This document shows, piece by piece, positions 14,201 through 22,531 of a DNA stretch of 64,000 nt (the first letter of the stretch is position 1; every line of letters begins with the position of its first letter). The notes below the pieces were generated by a model. The model was not told the DNA's origin, did not search any database, and saw nothing but the letters and a program-made list of their open reading frames with translations. The DNA lies in NCBI GenBank assembly GCA_017545505.1, contig JAFWNB010000001.1, positions 39,706 through 103,705 of the forward strand, written 5' to 3'. This DNA is from Candidatus Saccharimonadota bacterium (GTDB lineage: Bacteria > Patescibacteriota > Saccharimonadia > Saccharimonadales > Saccharimonadaceae). The position numbers were made by a program, and so were the translations under genes.

Positions 14201-17028
14201 CCTTCACTGCCCCAACTGGTTATTCATTTAAAAATTGGAACACGGCAGCTAATGGTTCTGGAACTACAGTTGCTGTGAGTACTGCATTATCCTCCATTGC
14301 TTCAAATGGCGATACTATTACTCTTTATGCTCAATGGAATCCAATTTATAAGATTACATACGTAAATAACTGTGCTACATTTAACACTGGTTGTACTGCG
14401 TCTACTTCAAACGGTACTTCGGTTCTAAATATTATCCTATCAAACAATCCAAGCACCGGCACAGAAACAGGTACACTGGGCGCTACAAATAAATGGACGC
14501 AAACTAATTATAAGATTACTTCCTGGAATACTGCCGCAGACGGTAGTGGCACAAGTTACGTGCCAAGCTCTACCTTCACAGTACCAGCTGGCTCAGTCCC
14601 AGGTGATGGTATTACTTTGTATGCTCAATGGACTCCAACTTATACTATAGTCTTTGACGGTAATGGAGCAGATAATGAAATGACTGGTATGAGAAGTAGC
14701 TCTGACTATACAGTTAAATTCACCAATGTAGCAGAAAATGACGAAATAGAACTACTTGCTTCTAACTATTACAAAACTAACTATGGATTTGCTGGCTGGT
14801 CATTTGATAGTTCTGCTCAACCTGGTGGTTCTACTACTATTTATGGTCCAAACGAGAGTATTATTGCCCCCACATCATCTACTCCAGGTGAAACAAAAAC
14901 ATTATATGCTGTATGGGTAGCTTCTGCTGGTAATATTCAAAACTGGTCTGGTTGTTCTAGTATGAGCGAAGGAGACGTCACTGCATTAACTGATCAACGT
15001 GATAATAATGTCTATACAGTAGGCAAACTAGAAGATGGTAATTGTTGGATGATGGAAAACCTAAGGCTCAGTAATAATACCAGCGTTTCAAACTGGGGCA
15101 ATGATAACTTAAGCCAAGGCTTTGGTGGAGTATTCCATGGATTAGCTGCTTCAGAGTCTACTAATTTTTCTAACTCAACTACTGCTAATAGTCTATACAG
15201 TATAAATGGTTCTACTACTTATACTATATCAGGTAGTAATCAAGGCCAGAGATTCCCACGTTATAATAATTCCAACACCGCGTCTCTTCTTTCTAGCCCA
15301 ACCAAGACTAGAAACTATGTTAATACTGCCAGCCCATCTAACTCAGGCACATATGAAGGCTCTACGGTCTATTCCTATGGAAACTACTACACCTGGAACG
15401 CTGCTATGGCTAGTACTGAGGACTTCACCACTGAATCCGCTTCAGAAAGCGCAGGTACTTCCATTTGTCCAGCTGGCTGGCATCTACCTACTGGCGGAGC
15501 TAGTAACGGTACTAATGACTTCTATGATCTCACTACCACAATTTCTGGCACAGAACCAGAAACTGGCAGTACTAATTATAAGTATTGGAACTCAGAAGCC
15601 ACAGCCAAGCTAGTATATGACGCCTTAAAGAAGTTCCCTAACAACTTTGTTTGGTCTGGTTACTGGAATGCCTCGTCTGCCAGCAGTCGTGGCAGCCGCG
15701 GGCGGTACTGGTCTACGTCCGCATTTAGTAGCACGGCTGCTTACTATTTGAACTACTACAGTAGCAGCGTTTACCCGGCTACCTACAACGACTATAGGTA
15801 TCTCGGAGATTCAGTCCGCTGCGTAACCGCTGGCTCCAAGCCAGGCAAAATCATATATCTTCCAAACGCTAGTGACGCTGAGGGCACCATGGGCGAGCAA
15901 GATGCAGAAAACAACGAAGATGTCGAGCTTATTGCTTCTAACTTTTCTCGCGCTGGTTATGGCTTTGCTGGTTGGAGCGAAAATCCAAATGCCACAGTAA
16001 ATGGCAACAATACTATTTACGGTCCAAACGAGACCATTACAACTGCTTCAGATTTTAGTTCAACTGGACTCACTCTCTATGCCGTTTGGGTGCAATCTGC
16101 CGGTAATCTTCAAAGTTGGAATGGGTGTAGTAGCATGAATATAGGTGACGTTACTGCGCTTACTGACCAACGCGATAATCAAACCTATGCTATAGCTAAG
16201 CTTGCGGATAGTAAGTGTTGGATGATAGAAAATCTGAGATTAGAATCTGATTCTACTATTGGGAATAATAATATGGTACTTGCGCAGAATTACAATTCGA
16301 GTTTTATTGGTCTAGCTGCCGCGGAGGCTACAGAAGTGTTTGATTATAGCACTACCGCTAATTCTTTATATAGTGTAGATGGCTCTACCGCAAGCACTAT
16401 TTCTGGGCAGTACAATCTGTTTGATAGGTTCCCGCGCTATAATAACGCAAATACTCAATCTAGGGCTTTTGAGCCAACAACAAATATTGATATGAATATA
16501 TATTCTTATGGTAACTATTACACGTGGGCCGCCGTCATTGCGGATACTACTGAATATGAAAACGGCAACCAATCTATTACTAGTACTTCAATTTGTCCAA
16601 GTGGCTGGCATATACCCACTGGCGGTAAAGCATATGCTGCGGATAGTACCGCTGAAATAAATAAGACAGGTTTTCCGTCTACGTATAGCGATTTCTATAA
16701 CCTTGGATACGCAATTATGGATAGAACTAAGACTGCATATGAAGAAAAACCAAATGGAAATGCATCTTTTTATGTTAATGCCGTCAACAATAGTGGGGAT
16801 ACTGCTTCTGTAGCTTTTCGTAAATTTCCAAATAACTTTGTCTATTCAGGCTCCGCCTATCGGGGATCATTTAGTAATCGTGGTATGTTCGGCCTCTATT
16901 GGTCGTCTACTGTTCAGTCAATCGCTTGGGCTCATTTCTTATCTATAAGCACAAATCAGTATTTGTATCCGGGTACGGACAGCAATGATAAATTTACTGG
17001 CAACTCAATTCGTTGTATTGCCGATTAG
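11257..17028 (+). CDS. Giant secreted protein with FISUMP and InlB/Listeria-Bacteroides repeats
   Basis: The 1,923-aa protein has a signal peptide (basic start, hydrophobic core to about residue 34, likely cleavage after TYA). About six InlB-B/Listeria-Bacteroides-type repeats are seen (pattern YxxNGGxG ... GYxFAGW ... LYAxW). Four FISUMP-type modules (Fibrobacter succinogenes major paralogous domain) are recognisable by W(M/L)xENLRL near residues 371, 766, 1264, 1655 and CPxGW(R/H)LPTGG near 496, 851, 1404, 1780. No sortase motif or C-terminal membrane anchor is visible; it ends in RCIAD. Such proteins are presumed cell-surface adhesins or pilus-associated; for an epibiont, host attachment is an attractive but unproven role. 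Codon use is richer in C (ACC, ATC, CTA) than in its neighbours. Confidence 0.88.
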   Translation: MSQWRSICVIKLLKSIVFVPAALFCGILFLSPNTYAYNLSVSADDVSIDIVSGKTSIKESEVGIVSDCRLGYNFSIATSTSPSLYLGGDNTTTAIFNTVDGTNSLANSSNQNKWGYYFSAGTNNGNSSTSSNTNTAPTDSAIFSPLSTTATSLLTTNDTASSSDIDVTHSIYYGVNADSTVAPGSYKMGTTSNTTTNGTIDYFITMHPTCNVVNIAYDGNNADEGTMGAQGTGVIHTNVKEGDNISLIASNFSRSGYGFAGWSLDSNAGTKLIDSDTTNNPVIYGPQEDITLPDDISSYDTDNDGIVKLYAVWIPSQGNLQGWTGCNNLDTATYDSTTGALDITKNSVTALTDMRDHDTYAVARLADGKCWMIENLRLDNNATTPNWGDDFLSQGFGGVFTGLAAAEGLSLFNSVATANSLYSTDGSTANTISGNALSSRFPRYNNANTSTRATNPTDNGAIIYSYGNYYTWAAAMANTEDLSSYAVSEATRTSLCPSGWRLPTGGNKTRIEADDNNEFWNLIVDGLNNSTNPANYNSQSQPYYNGKTEAGPIDKKLKSYPNNFLYSGFTQNGALIVRGDSGGYWSLTAMTDQHVFRLYFGSNSIVPGTGNTNKFSGYPVRCVASDSETFALAYNANGGSGAPSAQSTTANGSATFTISSTTPTRSGYTFAGWIDEKGNEVQPSSVFKTNNPNAVLYARWTNNSCNPSATTIGTGNSSTDAVCLQDVTPAMKASLPTATSTTGTYNLIDARDGQSYTVAKLPDGNLWLTKNLNFGNSSDTLLTAYDTDLPSNTTFMSPASTSTFSTGADYYTTPQIQSNVTTYGGYYSYAAAIASTTAYSTANQNITTSICPKGWDLPISASYTYLKSSASLTNYATASVAPYSFTYGGYKNGVDFTSQTTRGDLWTSTNQGTNFGQELYIASSTFTIGASSSTTYYKYYGRNVRCIASNGTATVNYNANGGSGTMASQTGDINSIKISSNAFTAPTGYSFKNWNTAANGSGTTVAVSTALSSIASNGDTITLYAQWNPIYKITYVNNCATFNTGCTASTSNGTSVLNIILSNNPSTGTETGTLGATNKWTQTNYKITSWNTAADGSGTSYVPSSTFTVPAGSVPGDGITLYAQWTPTYTIVFDGNGADNEMTGMRSSSDYTVKFTNVAENDEIELLASNYYKTNYGFAGWSFDSSAQPGGSTTIYGPNESIIAPTSSTPGETKTLYAVWVASAGNIQNWSGCSSMSEGDVTALTDQRDNNVYTVGKLEDGNCWMMENLRLSNNTSVSNWGNDNLSQGFGGVFHGLAASESTNFSNSTTANSLYSINGSTTYTISGSNQGQRFPRYNNSNTASLLSSPTKTRNYVNTASPSNSGTYEGSTVYSYGNYYTWNAAMASTEDFTTESASESAGTSICPAGWHLPTGGASNGTNDFYDLTTTISGTEPETGSTNYKYWNSEATAKLVYDALKKFPNNFVWSGYWNASSASSRGSRGRYWSTSAFSSTAAYYLNYYSSSVYPATYNDYRYLGDSVRCVTAGSKPGKIIYLPNASDAEGTMGEQDAENNEDVELIASNFSRAGYGFAGWSENPNATVNGNNTIYGPNETITTASDFSSTGLTLYAVWVQSAGNLQSWNGCSSMNIGDVTALTDQRDNQTYAIAKLADSKCWMIENLRLESDSTIGNNNMVLAQNYNSSFIGLAAAEATEVFDYSTTANSLYSVDGSTASTISGQYNLFDRFPRYNNANTQSRAFEPTTNIDMNIYSYGNYYTWAAVIADTTEYENGNQSITSTSICPSGWHIPTGGKAYAADSTAEINKTGFPSTYSDFYNLGYAIMDRTKTAYEEKPNGNASFYVNAVNNSGDTASVAFRKFPNNFVYSGSAYRGSFSNRGMFGLYWSSTVQSIAWAHFLSISTNQYLYPGTDSNDKFTGNSIRCIAD

Positions 17029-17110
17029 CGAAGATATAAATGATAACACTATTTTAAAAACTAATGATGGTACTTTTGAAAATTAAATGTTTATGATTGC
17101 TAATTGACGG

Positions 17111-17139
17111 AAAACCGGCCCTGGTGGGGGCCGGTTTTT
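17111..17139 (+). terminator. Strong terminator between the FISUMP gene and dnaK
   Basis: AAAACCGGCCC and GGGCCGGTTTTT pair around a short loop. A-rich left arm and T-rich right arm allow function in both directions for the converging genes. Confidence 0.85.
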
Positions 17140-17212
17140 GGTGGTTTGTGTGTTGTTTGCTTACGTGTTGCGGGTCTTCTTTAACAGCGCCGCTTGAGTT
17201 TCTTAGGGTGGG

Positions 17213-19108
17213 TTATTTGTCGACGACTTCGCCTTCGACGGCGTCATCGGAGTCCTTAGAGTCTTTGGAACCTTTGGCGTCTTCTGATTTGGCGTCGTTT
17301 GCGGAGGCTTGATACATCTTGGCGCCGATAGGCATGATTTTATCGGAAAGCTCTTTTACTGCTTCTTCGTAGGCATCTTTGTCGGCTTTGTCGTCATTTA
17401 AGACTTTTTTGGCCTCTTCGACGGCTTTTTTGATGGTTTCTTTATCATCGTCCGATATTTTATCCTTGTATTCGGTAGGCATTTTTTCGGCTTGGTAGAT
17501 AGAATTTTCTAGGTGGTTTTTAGCATCGATAGAATCGCGTTTTTTCTTGTCTTCATCGGCGTGGGCTTCGGCTTCTTTGCGAGCTTTTTCGATATCGTCT
17601 TTGCTCATGTTGCCGGAGTTTTGAATGGTGATGGATTGCTCTTTGCCGGTACCTTTATCTTTGGCGGTGACATTTAAAATGCCGTTAGCGTCAAGGTTGA
17701 AGGTAACTTCGATTTGTGGTACACCGCGAGGAGCCGGGGCAATACCGTCTAAGATGAAGCGGCCGAGGGATTTGTTGTCGGCTGCAAATTCGCGTTCGCC
17801 TTGAAGGACGTGGATTTCGACCTGAGGTTGATTGTCGGAGGCAGTAGAGAAGATCTCGGATTTGCTGGTCGGAATGGTAGTGTTGCGGTCGATTAGAGGG
17901 GTGCGGACACCGCCCATAGTTTCGATACCGAGGGTGAGCGGGGTGACATCAAGTAATAGAATATCTTTGACATCGCCTTGGAGTACACCACCTTGAATAG
18001 CAGCACCTACGGCTACAACTTCGTCTGGGTTAACACCCTGCATTGGGTCTTTGCCAAAGATGGATTTGACTTTTTCGACGACGGCTGGCATACGAGTCAT
18101 GCCACCGACCATCACGACTTCATCGATGTCTTTGGTGGTAAGCTTGGCATCTTTTAGAGCTTTTTCGACTGGACTAGCGAGACGATCGATGAGATCTGAT
18201 ACGAGCTCTTCTAGTTTAGCACGAGTGAGAGTGTATTCGAAATGTTTAGGACCATCTTCATCGGCAGAAAGGAAGGGAAGATTAATGTCGGTGCTAGTAG
18301 AGCTTGAAAGCTCCTTTTTGGCTTTTTCGGCTTCGTCTTTGACGCGTTGCATAGCAGCGGCATCGCCTTTGATGTCGATACCGGATTCTTTCTTGAATTC
18401 ATCGACGAGGAAGTTGACGATGACGTTATCGAAATCTTCACCGCCGAGGTGGGTATCGCCATTGGTGGACATTACTTCAAAAACGCCATCACCGAGTTCT
18501 AGAATAGAAACATCGAAAGTACCACCGCCAAGGTCGAAGACGACGATTTTTTCATCTTTTTTGGATTCGAGGCCGTAGGCCAAGGCGGCAGCGGTAGGCT
18601 CATTGATGATACGCTTGACTTCTAGGCCAGCGATTTTGCCGGCATCTTTAGTAGCTTGACGTTGAGAATCATCAAAATAAGCCGGGACGGTGATGATAGC
18701 TTCAGTAACTGGTTCGCCTAAGAAGGCTTCGGCGTCAGCTTTGATTTTCGAGAGAACCATAGCGGATATTTCTTCTGGGGTATATTCTTTGCCGTCCATT
18801 TCTACGGCAACGCCTTGACCTTTTTTGACGATTTTATATGGGCTGATGTCTAGGTCGTGTTGAACTTCTTTGTCAGTAAATTTGCGGCCAATTAGACGCT
18901 TGATGCCATAAATGGTATTTTTTGGATTAGTAACACGTTGACGTTGGGCAACTTTACCGACTAGACGTTCACCTTTTTTGGTAACAGCGACCACCGATGG
19001 GGTAGTACGATCGCCTTCGGCGTTAGTGATAACTTCTGGTTTGCCGGCGACCATATAAGCGAATGCGCTATTAGTGGTGCCGAGGTCAATTCCGATTATT
19101 TTACTCAT
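17213..19108 (-). CDS. dnaK: Chaperone DnaK (Hsp70)
   Basis: ATP-dependent Hsp70 chaperone for folding of new and stress-damaged proteins. The 631-aa protein starts [19 protein letters not shown]; signatures [27 protein letters not shown] and the substrate-domain stretch [21 protein letters not shown] are all present, and the C-terminus ends in the usual acidic tail EGEVVDK. The start at 19108 is preferred over an in-frame ATG 27 codons upstream, because that extension would lie within the CIRCE operator and promoter. No grpE, dnaJ or hrcA is in the window; dnaK stands alone behind its own promoter, with the converging FISUMP gene sharing a terminator. Confidence 0.97.
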   Translation of the reverse strand: MSKIIGIDLGTTNSAFAYMVAGKPEVITNAEGDRTTPSVVAVTKKGERLVGKVAQRQRVTNPKNTIYGIKRLIGRKFTDKEVQHDLDISPYKIVKKGQGVAVEMDGKEYTPEEISAMVLSKIKADAEAFLGEPVTEAIITVPAYFDDSQRQATKDAGKIAGLEVKRIINEPTAAALAYGLESKKDEKIVVFDLGGGTFDVSILELGDGVFEVMSTNGDTHLGGEDFDNVIVNFLVDEFKKESGIDIKGDAAAMQRVKDEAEKAKKELSSSTSTDINLPFLSADEDGPKHFEYTLTRAKLEELVSDLIDRLASPVEKALKDAKLTTKDIDEVVMVGGMTRMPAVVEKVKSIFGKDPMQGVNPDEVVAVGAAIQGGVLQGDVKDILLLDVTPLTLGIETMGGVRTPLIDRNTTIPTSKSEIFSTASDNQPQVEIHVLQGEREFAADNKSLGRFILDGIAPAPRGVPQIEVTFNLDANGILNVTAKDKGTGKEQSITIQNSGNMSKDDIEKARKEAEAHADEDKKKRDSIDAKNHLENSIYQAEKMPTEYKDKISDDDKETIKKAVEEAKKVLNDDKADKDAYEEAVKELSDKIMPIGAKMYQASANDAKSEDAKGSKDSKDSDDAVEGEVVDK

Positions 19109-19135
19109 TTTTTCCTCACTTTCGTTATTTTTTCG

Positions 19136-19162
19136 TTGGCACTCGTGTGTGGTGAGTGCTAA
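19136..19162. promoter_or_regulatory. CIRCE operator (HrcA binding site)
   Basis: TTGGCACTC-N9-GAGTGCTAA, one mismatch from the consensus CIRCE element, placed between the dnaK -10 box and start codon. A further half-site TTAGCACTC lies at 19183-19191, within the promoter spacer. Repression by HrcA is established for this element; hrcA is not in the window. Confidence 0.92.
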
Positions 19163-19171
19163 TATGTCTCT

Positions 19172-19200
19172 ATTGTAGCGCATTAGCACTCACATGTCAA
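19172..19200 (-). promoter_or_regulatory. dnaK promoter
   Basis: On the minus strand TTGACA (19200-19195), 17-bp spacer, TACAAT (19177-19172). Near-consensus sigma-70 type with a CIRCE half-site within the spacer. Confidence 0.85.
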
Positions 19201-19209
19201 GTCTGCTAA

Positions 19210-19300
19210 AACATGAATTCTACTTTGAAAGGATGGGCCGCTTGCACCCTTAATCCTCGGTCGTGGTCTCCGGACACCTCTCAAAGCAGCATTTCATGTT
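19210..19300. repeat. Imperfect inverted repeat between dnaK and ruvB
   Basis: Arms 19210-19228 and 19281-19300 both start or end with AACATGAA and CTTTGA in inverted orientation and align with one indel and a few mismatches. The 52-nt GC-rich interior differs from the core of copies A-C. The right arm runs into the ruvB -10 box. Confidence 0.6.
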
Positions 19301-19305
19301 ATAAT
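19300..19305 (+). promoter_or_regulatory. -10 box of ruvB (leaderless)
   Basis: TATAAT, then six bases (AAATAT) before the ATG at 19312. Confidence 0.6.
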
Positions 19306-19311
19306 AAATAT

Positions 19312-20331
19312 ATGGTAATTGAGAGGTTAGTGGAGCCAACAGCGGCAAGAGATGATCCCGAGGAAGAGAAAATTGAAATTAGTCTTCGCCCGGTAACTTT
19401 TGATGAATATATTGGGCAAGAACATTTGAAGAATAATTTGAAGCTGGCAATTTCAGCGGTTAAAAAGCGTGCAGATGGCTCTACCTTAGACCATGTATTA
19501 TTGTATGGTCCGCCAGGACTTGGCAAAACTACGATGGCTGGTGTAATTGCACATGAACTTGGCGCTTCTCTTAGAGTTACCTCTGGGCCAGCGATTGAAA
19601 GAGCTGGCGATTTAGCTTCGATTTTGACAAATCTAAAAGATGGGGACGTGTTATTTATAGATGAAATACATAGACTCAGGCGGGCAGTTGAGGAGATTTT
19701 GTATTCAGCGATGGAAGATTATAAACTGGATATCGTAATAGGGAAAGGACCGGCGGCGCGAAGTGTAAGATTAGACTTGCCACATTTTACGGTAATTGGA
19801 GCAACTACTAGAACTGGGTCTTTGGCGGGGCCACTTAGGGATAGATTTGGGATAATACACCGGTTGGAGTATTATAAAGAGCCCGAAATTGAGCAAATTA
19901 TTGAGCGAACAGCGGGTATTTTGAAAACTGAAATTAAGCCGGAGGCGACAGAGCTTTTGGCGAAACGTTCTAGATTGACACCGAGGATTGCGAATAGGTT
20001 GTTTAAGCGTGTCCGGGATTTTGCTGACGTGAATGGAGATGGAATTATTGATAAGGTGACAGCAGAAAAATCGCTCGATTTGATGGAGATTGATTATCTT
20101 GGGCTAGATCCAGCTGATAGAAATATGCTAAAACTAATGTACGATAATTATGGTGATAGGCCGGTGGGATTAGCTACAATTGCGGCGCTAACTGGTGACG
20201 AGACAACAACTATTGAGGACTTTTATGAGCCATATTTGATGCAAGTAGGGCTTCTGATGCGGACGCCAAAGGGAAGGGTGGTGACTGAAAAAGGGAAGAA
20301 ACATTTACAAAATACCAAAAATAAGGTATAA
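19312..20331 (+). CDS. ruvB: Holliday junction branch migration helicase RuvB
   Basis: RuvB is the hexameric AAA+ motor that drives branch migration with RuvA. The 339-aa protein starts MVIERLVEPTAARDD and has the RuvB N-terminal signature SLRPVTFDEYIGQEHLKNNL, Walker A GPPGLGKTTMA, Walker B VLFIDEIHRL, sensor GATTRTGSLAGPLRDRFGI and the winged-helix C-terminus DRNMLKLMYDNYGDRPVGLATIAALTGDE. Length is standard. The start is fixed by alignment and by a -10 box 6 nt upstream; an in-frame extension of 33 codons would encode the inverted repeat upstream. No ruvA or ruvC neighbours. Confidence 0.96.
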   Translation: MVIERLVEPTAARDDPEEEKIEISLRPVTFDEYIGQEHLKNNLKLAISAVKKRADGSTLDHVLLYGPPGLGKTTMAGVIAHELGASLRVTSGPAIERAGDLASILTNLKDGDVLFIDEIHRLRRAVEEILYSAMEDYKLDIVIGKGPAARSVRLDLPHFTVIGATTRTGSLAGPLRDRFGIIHRLEYYKEPEIEQIIERTAGILKTEIKPEATELLAKRSRLTPRIANRLFKRVRDFADVNGDGIIDKVTAEKSLDLMEIDYLGLDPADRNMLKLMYDNYGDRPVGLATIAALTGDETTTIEDFYEPYLMQVGLLMRTPKGRVVTEKGKKHLQNTKNKV

Positions 20332-20349
20332 TTATAAAAAGGAGCCCAT

Positions 20350-20910
20350 ATGGATAAATCTCTCAATAAAATTAGACATGAAAGAAGTAAAAGAGATTTC
20401 CCTGGGCTGAAGCTTGAGGACGATGAATTTGTAGAATTTGCTTTTTCTAGATCTAAGATTTGTTTACTTTTGATTTTGGGTTGTACTAGCTTGGGGCTAA
20501 TTGTTGTGTTATTTGTTTTCTTATTGATATTAATGAAACAAGATATGCTCGACGCAATGGGGAGAAACTTTTTGTTTATTCTTCTTACGGCATTGCTTGT
20601 GGCTGCGGTAATAATCGGTGCTATTTCTTATTCGATTTATCGCGGCAATAAGCTTTTTATTACAAATCGGCACGCGATACAATTTGTGATGACCTCGCCA
20701 TTTTCTACTTCTGTAAATATTATTGAATTGTCCAAGGTCGAAGATGCAAGTTTTAAGCAAGAAGGAATTATTCAAAATATGTTTCGTTATGGGACTTTTA
20801 GGCTGGCAACTGTGGGCGACGAAACGACATACACATTTAAATATGTCAGTGTTACACCTGAGACATTAAAGGCGGTTTCTAAGCTTATTTCTAGTTATAA
20901 AGATAATTAG
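20350..20910 (+). CDS. Membrane protein with bacterial PH domain
   Basis: The 186-aa protein has two membrane helices (about residues 36-62 and 72-97) and a C-terminal bacterial PH-like domain (YRGNKLFITNRHAIQFVMTSPFSTSVNIIELSKVEDASF, then FRYGTFRLATVGDETTYTFKYV). Such YdbS/YdbT-like proteins are membrane-associated with unknown function. It follows ruvB by 18 nt with GGAG before the ATG and is probably co-transcribed. Its stop codon overlaps the stop of the converging pilin gene by 4 nt. Confidence 0.8.
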   Translation: MDKSLNKIRHERSKRDFPGLKLEDDEFVEFAFSRSKICLLLILGCTSLGLIVVLFVFLLILMKQDMLDAMGRNFLFILLTALLVAAVIIGAISYSIYRGNKLFITNRHAIQFVMTSPFSTSVNIIELSKVEDASFKQEGIIQNMFRYGTFRLATVGDETTYTFKYVSVTPETLKAVSKLISSYKDN

Positions 20911-21293
20911 TTGCGATTTGATTTAATAAAGGTGTCTTCTTTTTCTAGTTTGGCTTTTAGGGTGTATTCTTTACATTTGCCGTCTTTACAGTTGGCTGCT
21001 TCGTAGGAGTAGGAGCTTTGGGGATCACCTAGGTTATAGCCGTTTGGATCGGTCCAGAGGGAAGGATCGATGACTTTGATGTTTTCTTCGGAGATGAATT
21101 CAGGGTAGTAGCCGTGATCTTTGAAATAGCTTTCTTCCAGGGCATAATACATGGCATTGATAGCGACTTTGCGATCTTCGTCGCGTTTCATGGCATCGAT
21201 GTTGGATTTTTGGATGAAGAAGAAAATTAAAAGTAGGCTAGCAAAAACTGCTACGATGATAATTTCTAAAACAGTGAAGCCGCGTTTTTTCAT
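20907..21293 (-). CDS. Type IV pilin-like protein
   Basis: The 128-aa protein starts MKKRGFTVLEIIIVAVFASLLLI: a short basic leader, Gly at the prepilin peptidase site, Phe after cleavage and Glu at mature position 5, followed by one hydrophobic helix, i.e. the class III/type IVa pilin N-terminus. The rest is a small globular domain with one Cys pair (ANCKDGKCKEY), likely a disulfide. Possible roles are a minor pilin for competence or twitching. The start at 21293 is fixed by the leader and a TATAAT at 21300-21305 exactly 6 nt upstream. The -35 region lies within the upstream tRNA-Met gene end. Confidence 0.88.
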   Translation of the reverse strand: MKKRGFTVLEIIIVAVFASLLLIFFFIQKSNIDAMKRDEDRKVAINAMYYALEESYFKDHGYYPEFISEENIKVIDPSLWTDPNGYNLGDPQSSYSYEAANCKDGKCKEYTLKAKLEKEDTFIKSNRN

Positions 21294-21299
21294 ATAGTT

Positions 21300-21305
21300 A
21301 TTATA
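21300..21305 (-). promoter_or_regulatory. -10 box of the pilin gene (leaderless)
   Basis: Minus-strand TATAAT, six bases before the ATG at 21293, directly downstream of tRNA-Met. Confidence 0.6.
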
Positions 21306-21314
21306 GCATAAAAA

Positions 21315-21391
21315 TGGTGGTACCGGGTGGGATTGAACCACCGACCTTGGGCTTATGAGTCCCACGCTCTAACCAGCTGAGCTACGGTACC
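21315..21391 (-). tRNA. tRNA-Met(CAT)
   Basis: Acceptor GGTACCG/CGGTACC with a paired 1-72 position, so not the initiator form; anticodon loop CTCATAA (CAT); T arm GGTGG-TTCAATC-CCACC; encoded ACCA. The top pair of the anticodon stem (31-39) is an A-G mismatch. It could instead be tRNA-Ile with a lysidine-modified CAT anticodon. Confidence 0.9.
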
Positions 21392-21424
21392 ATGTGATGT
21401 ATATTATATCATACTTTTTGAATC

Positions 21425-21502
21425 TGGTACACCCGACCGGAAGGGTTTTCCGTTTCGGGTTACAAATAAATAAAACTAAAGCAAGCTTTACTTTTATTTA
21501 TT
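21425..21502 (-). repeat. Palindromic tail of tRNA-Arg(CCG): inverted then direct copy of its 3' end
   Basis: Directly after the tRNA comes a hairpin (arms 21464-21482 and 21485-21503, 18 of 19 pairs), then a degraded inverted copy of the tRNA 3' end (21443-21463), then an exact 18-nt direct copy (21425-21442 equals 21503-21520) that includes T-arm 3' strand, acceptor 3' strand and CCA. The inverted and direct copies pair as a CCA-ended minihelix. Confidence 0.8.
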
Positions 21503-21577
21503 TGGTACACCCGACCGGAATCGAACCGATATCGTTGGTTCCGGAAACCAATGTTCTATCCGTTGAACTACGGGTGC
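21503..21577 (-). tRNA. tRNA-Arg(CCG)
   Basis: Acceptor GCACCCG/CGGGTGT (G1-U72 wobble), D arm GTTC..GAAC, anticodon stem TTGGT/ACCAA with loop TTCCGGA (CCG), T arm CCGG..TTCGATT, encoded ACCA. Confidence 0.93.
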
Positions 21578-21698
21578 GTTTTAGTAATTATAATTGAAAG
21601 ATGCTGTTTTTACTAGGGCTTCGATTGATTTTTGCGAAAAATTATGATATAATTATCTTGAGTTGGTAGCTTGTAAATTAACAAAGGAGGTGGTCTTT

Positions 21699-22367
21699 CT
21701 GAATAAGGCAGAGATCGAAAAACTGAAGAAAAATGCCGAGGAAGCGTTCGAGCTCAAAGAGCTTTGGTATGAGAAGCTTGAACAGGCCGAATTAATTTTA
21801 ATTAGTGCTAGAAAAAGTCGCGATCTGTATCTTACTGAACTGAATGCGCTTGAAGATAAGCGCGACTGGGAATACGAGGTTGTAAAATCTTCTAGCCGGT
21901 TTTATCAAGAAGTTTGGGAGGAATTTGAGGAATTTCGGAATTATAAGAATTCCCAGATTGACCTGCTTCGGTTGAAATGTGAAACGGAACATGCCCTCAT
22001 GACGGAATGTTTTGATAAGGCGGAATTTGCTTATAGCAACCGCGATAAACACGAGGCATCCATTTATAGGAGCGAAGGATATGAGCATAAGCGTCGTTTG
22101 ACAGAGCTTCATGGGGAGATTTCTCGATGTGAGCGCGAGATAAAAGACGCGAAGGCCGAGGCCGAGAAGAAAGCTTCTAAAGATGACTTTGAGGCATTTC
22201 TTAAGGCTGAAAAAGCCTTGCAAGAGGGGCGCATCCATTATGATGTTGCTCTGGAGGAATTCAAAAAGTTTCAGAAGGAGCGAGATGTCGCACAAGCAGA
22301 ATATGATTTTGCTTGCGCGACATATGATCGCATAAAAAAGACACTCGAAGGAGCGGCTACCGACTAA
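21699..22367 (+). CDS. Coiled-coil protein, possibly with a DUF1771-like segment
   Basis: About 222 aa, almost entirely charged alpha-helix or coiled coil, cytoplasmic, no signal peptide or membrane segment. Residues around DKAEFAYSNRDKHEASIYRSEGYEHKRR resemble the DUF1771 helical motif, but this is tentative. An AAAGGAGG at 21684-21690 sits 8 nt before a CTG at 21699, so the gene may start at the rare codon CTG; the only other options in frame are a TTG at 21663, which is upstream of the RBS, and a GTG overlapping the RBS. A clear terminator follows. Function unknown. Confidence 0.7.
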   Translation: MNKAEIEKLKKNAEEAFELKELWYEKLEQAELILISARKSRDLYLTELNALEDKRDWEYEVVKSSSRFYQEVWEEFEEFRNYKNSQIDLLRLKCETEHALMTECFDKAEFAYSNRDKHEASIYRSEGYEHKRRLTELHGEISRCEREIKDAKAEAEKKASKDDFEAFLKAEKALQEGRIHYDVALEEFKKFQKERDVAQAEYDFACATYDRIKKTLEGAATD

Positions 22368-22369
22368 AC

Positions 22370-22400
22370 AATAACGCTGGGTTTTGCCCGGCGTTTTTTT
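22370..22400 (+). terminator. Terminator after the coiled-coil gene
   Basis: AACGCTGGG-TTTTG-CCCGGCGTT followed by a T run. Confidence 0.85.
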
Positions 22401-22531
22401 ATTGCTATTTGGTACATCTTGGTGAAAGAGGTTGTAACTATACTCGTCCATTGTTCATGGAATTTATAAGAATCTTAAAATAAGTATGGTACAATGACGG
22501 TATAATACTAATGATTACTTGAAAGGAAAGT

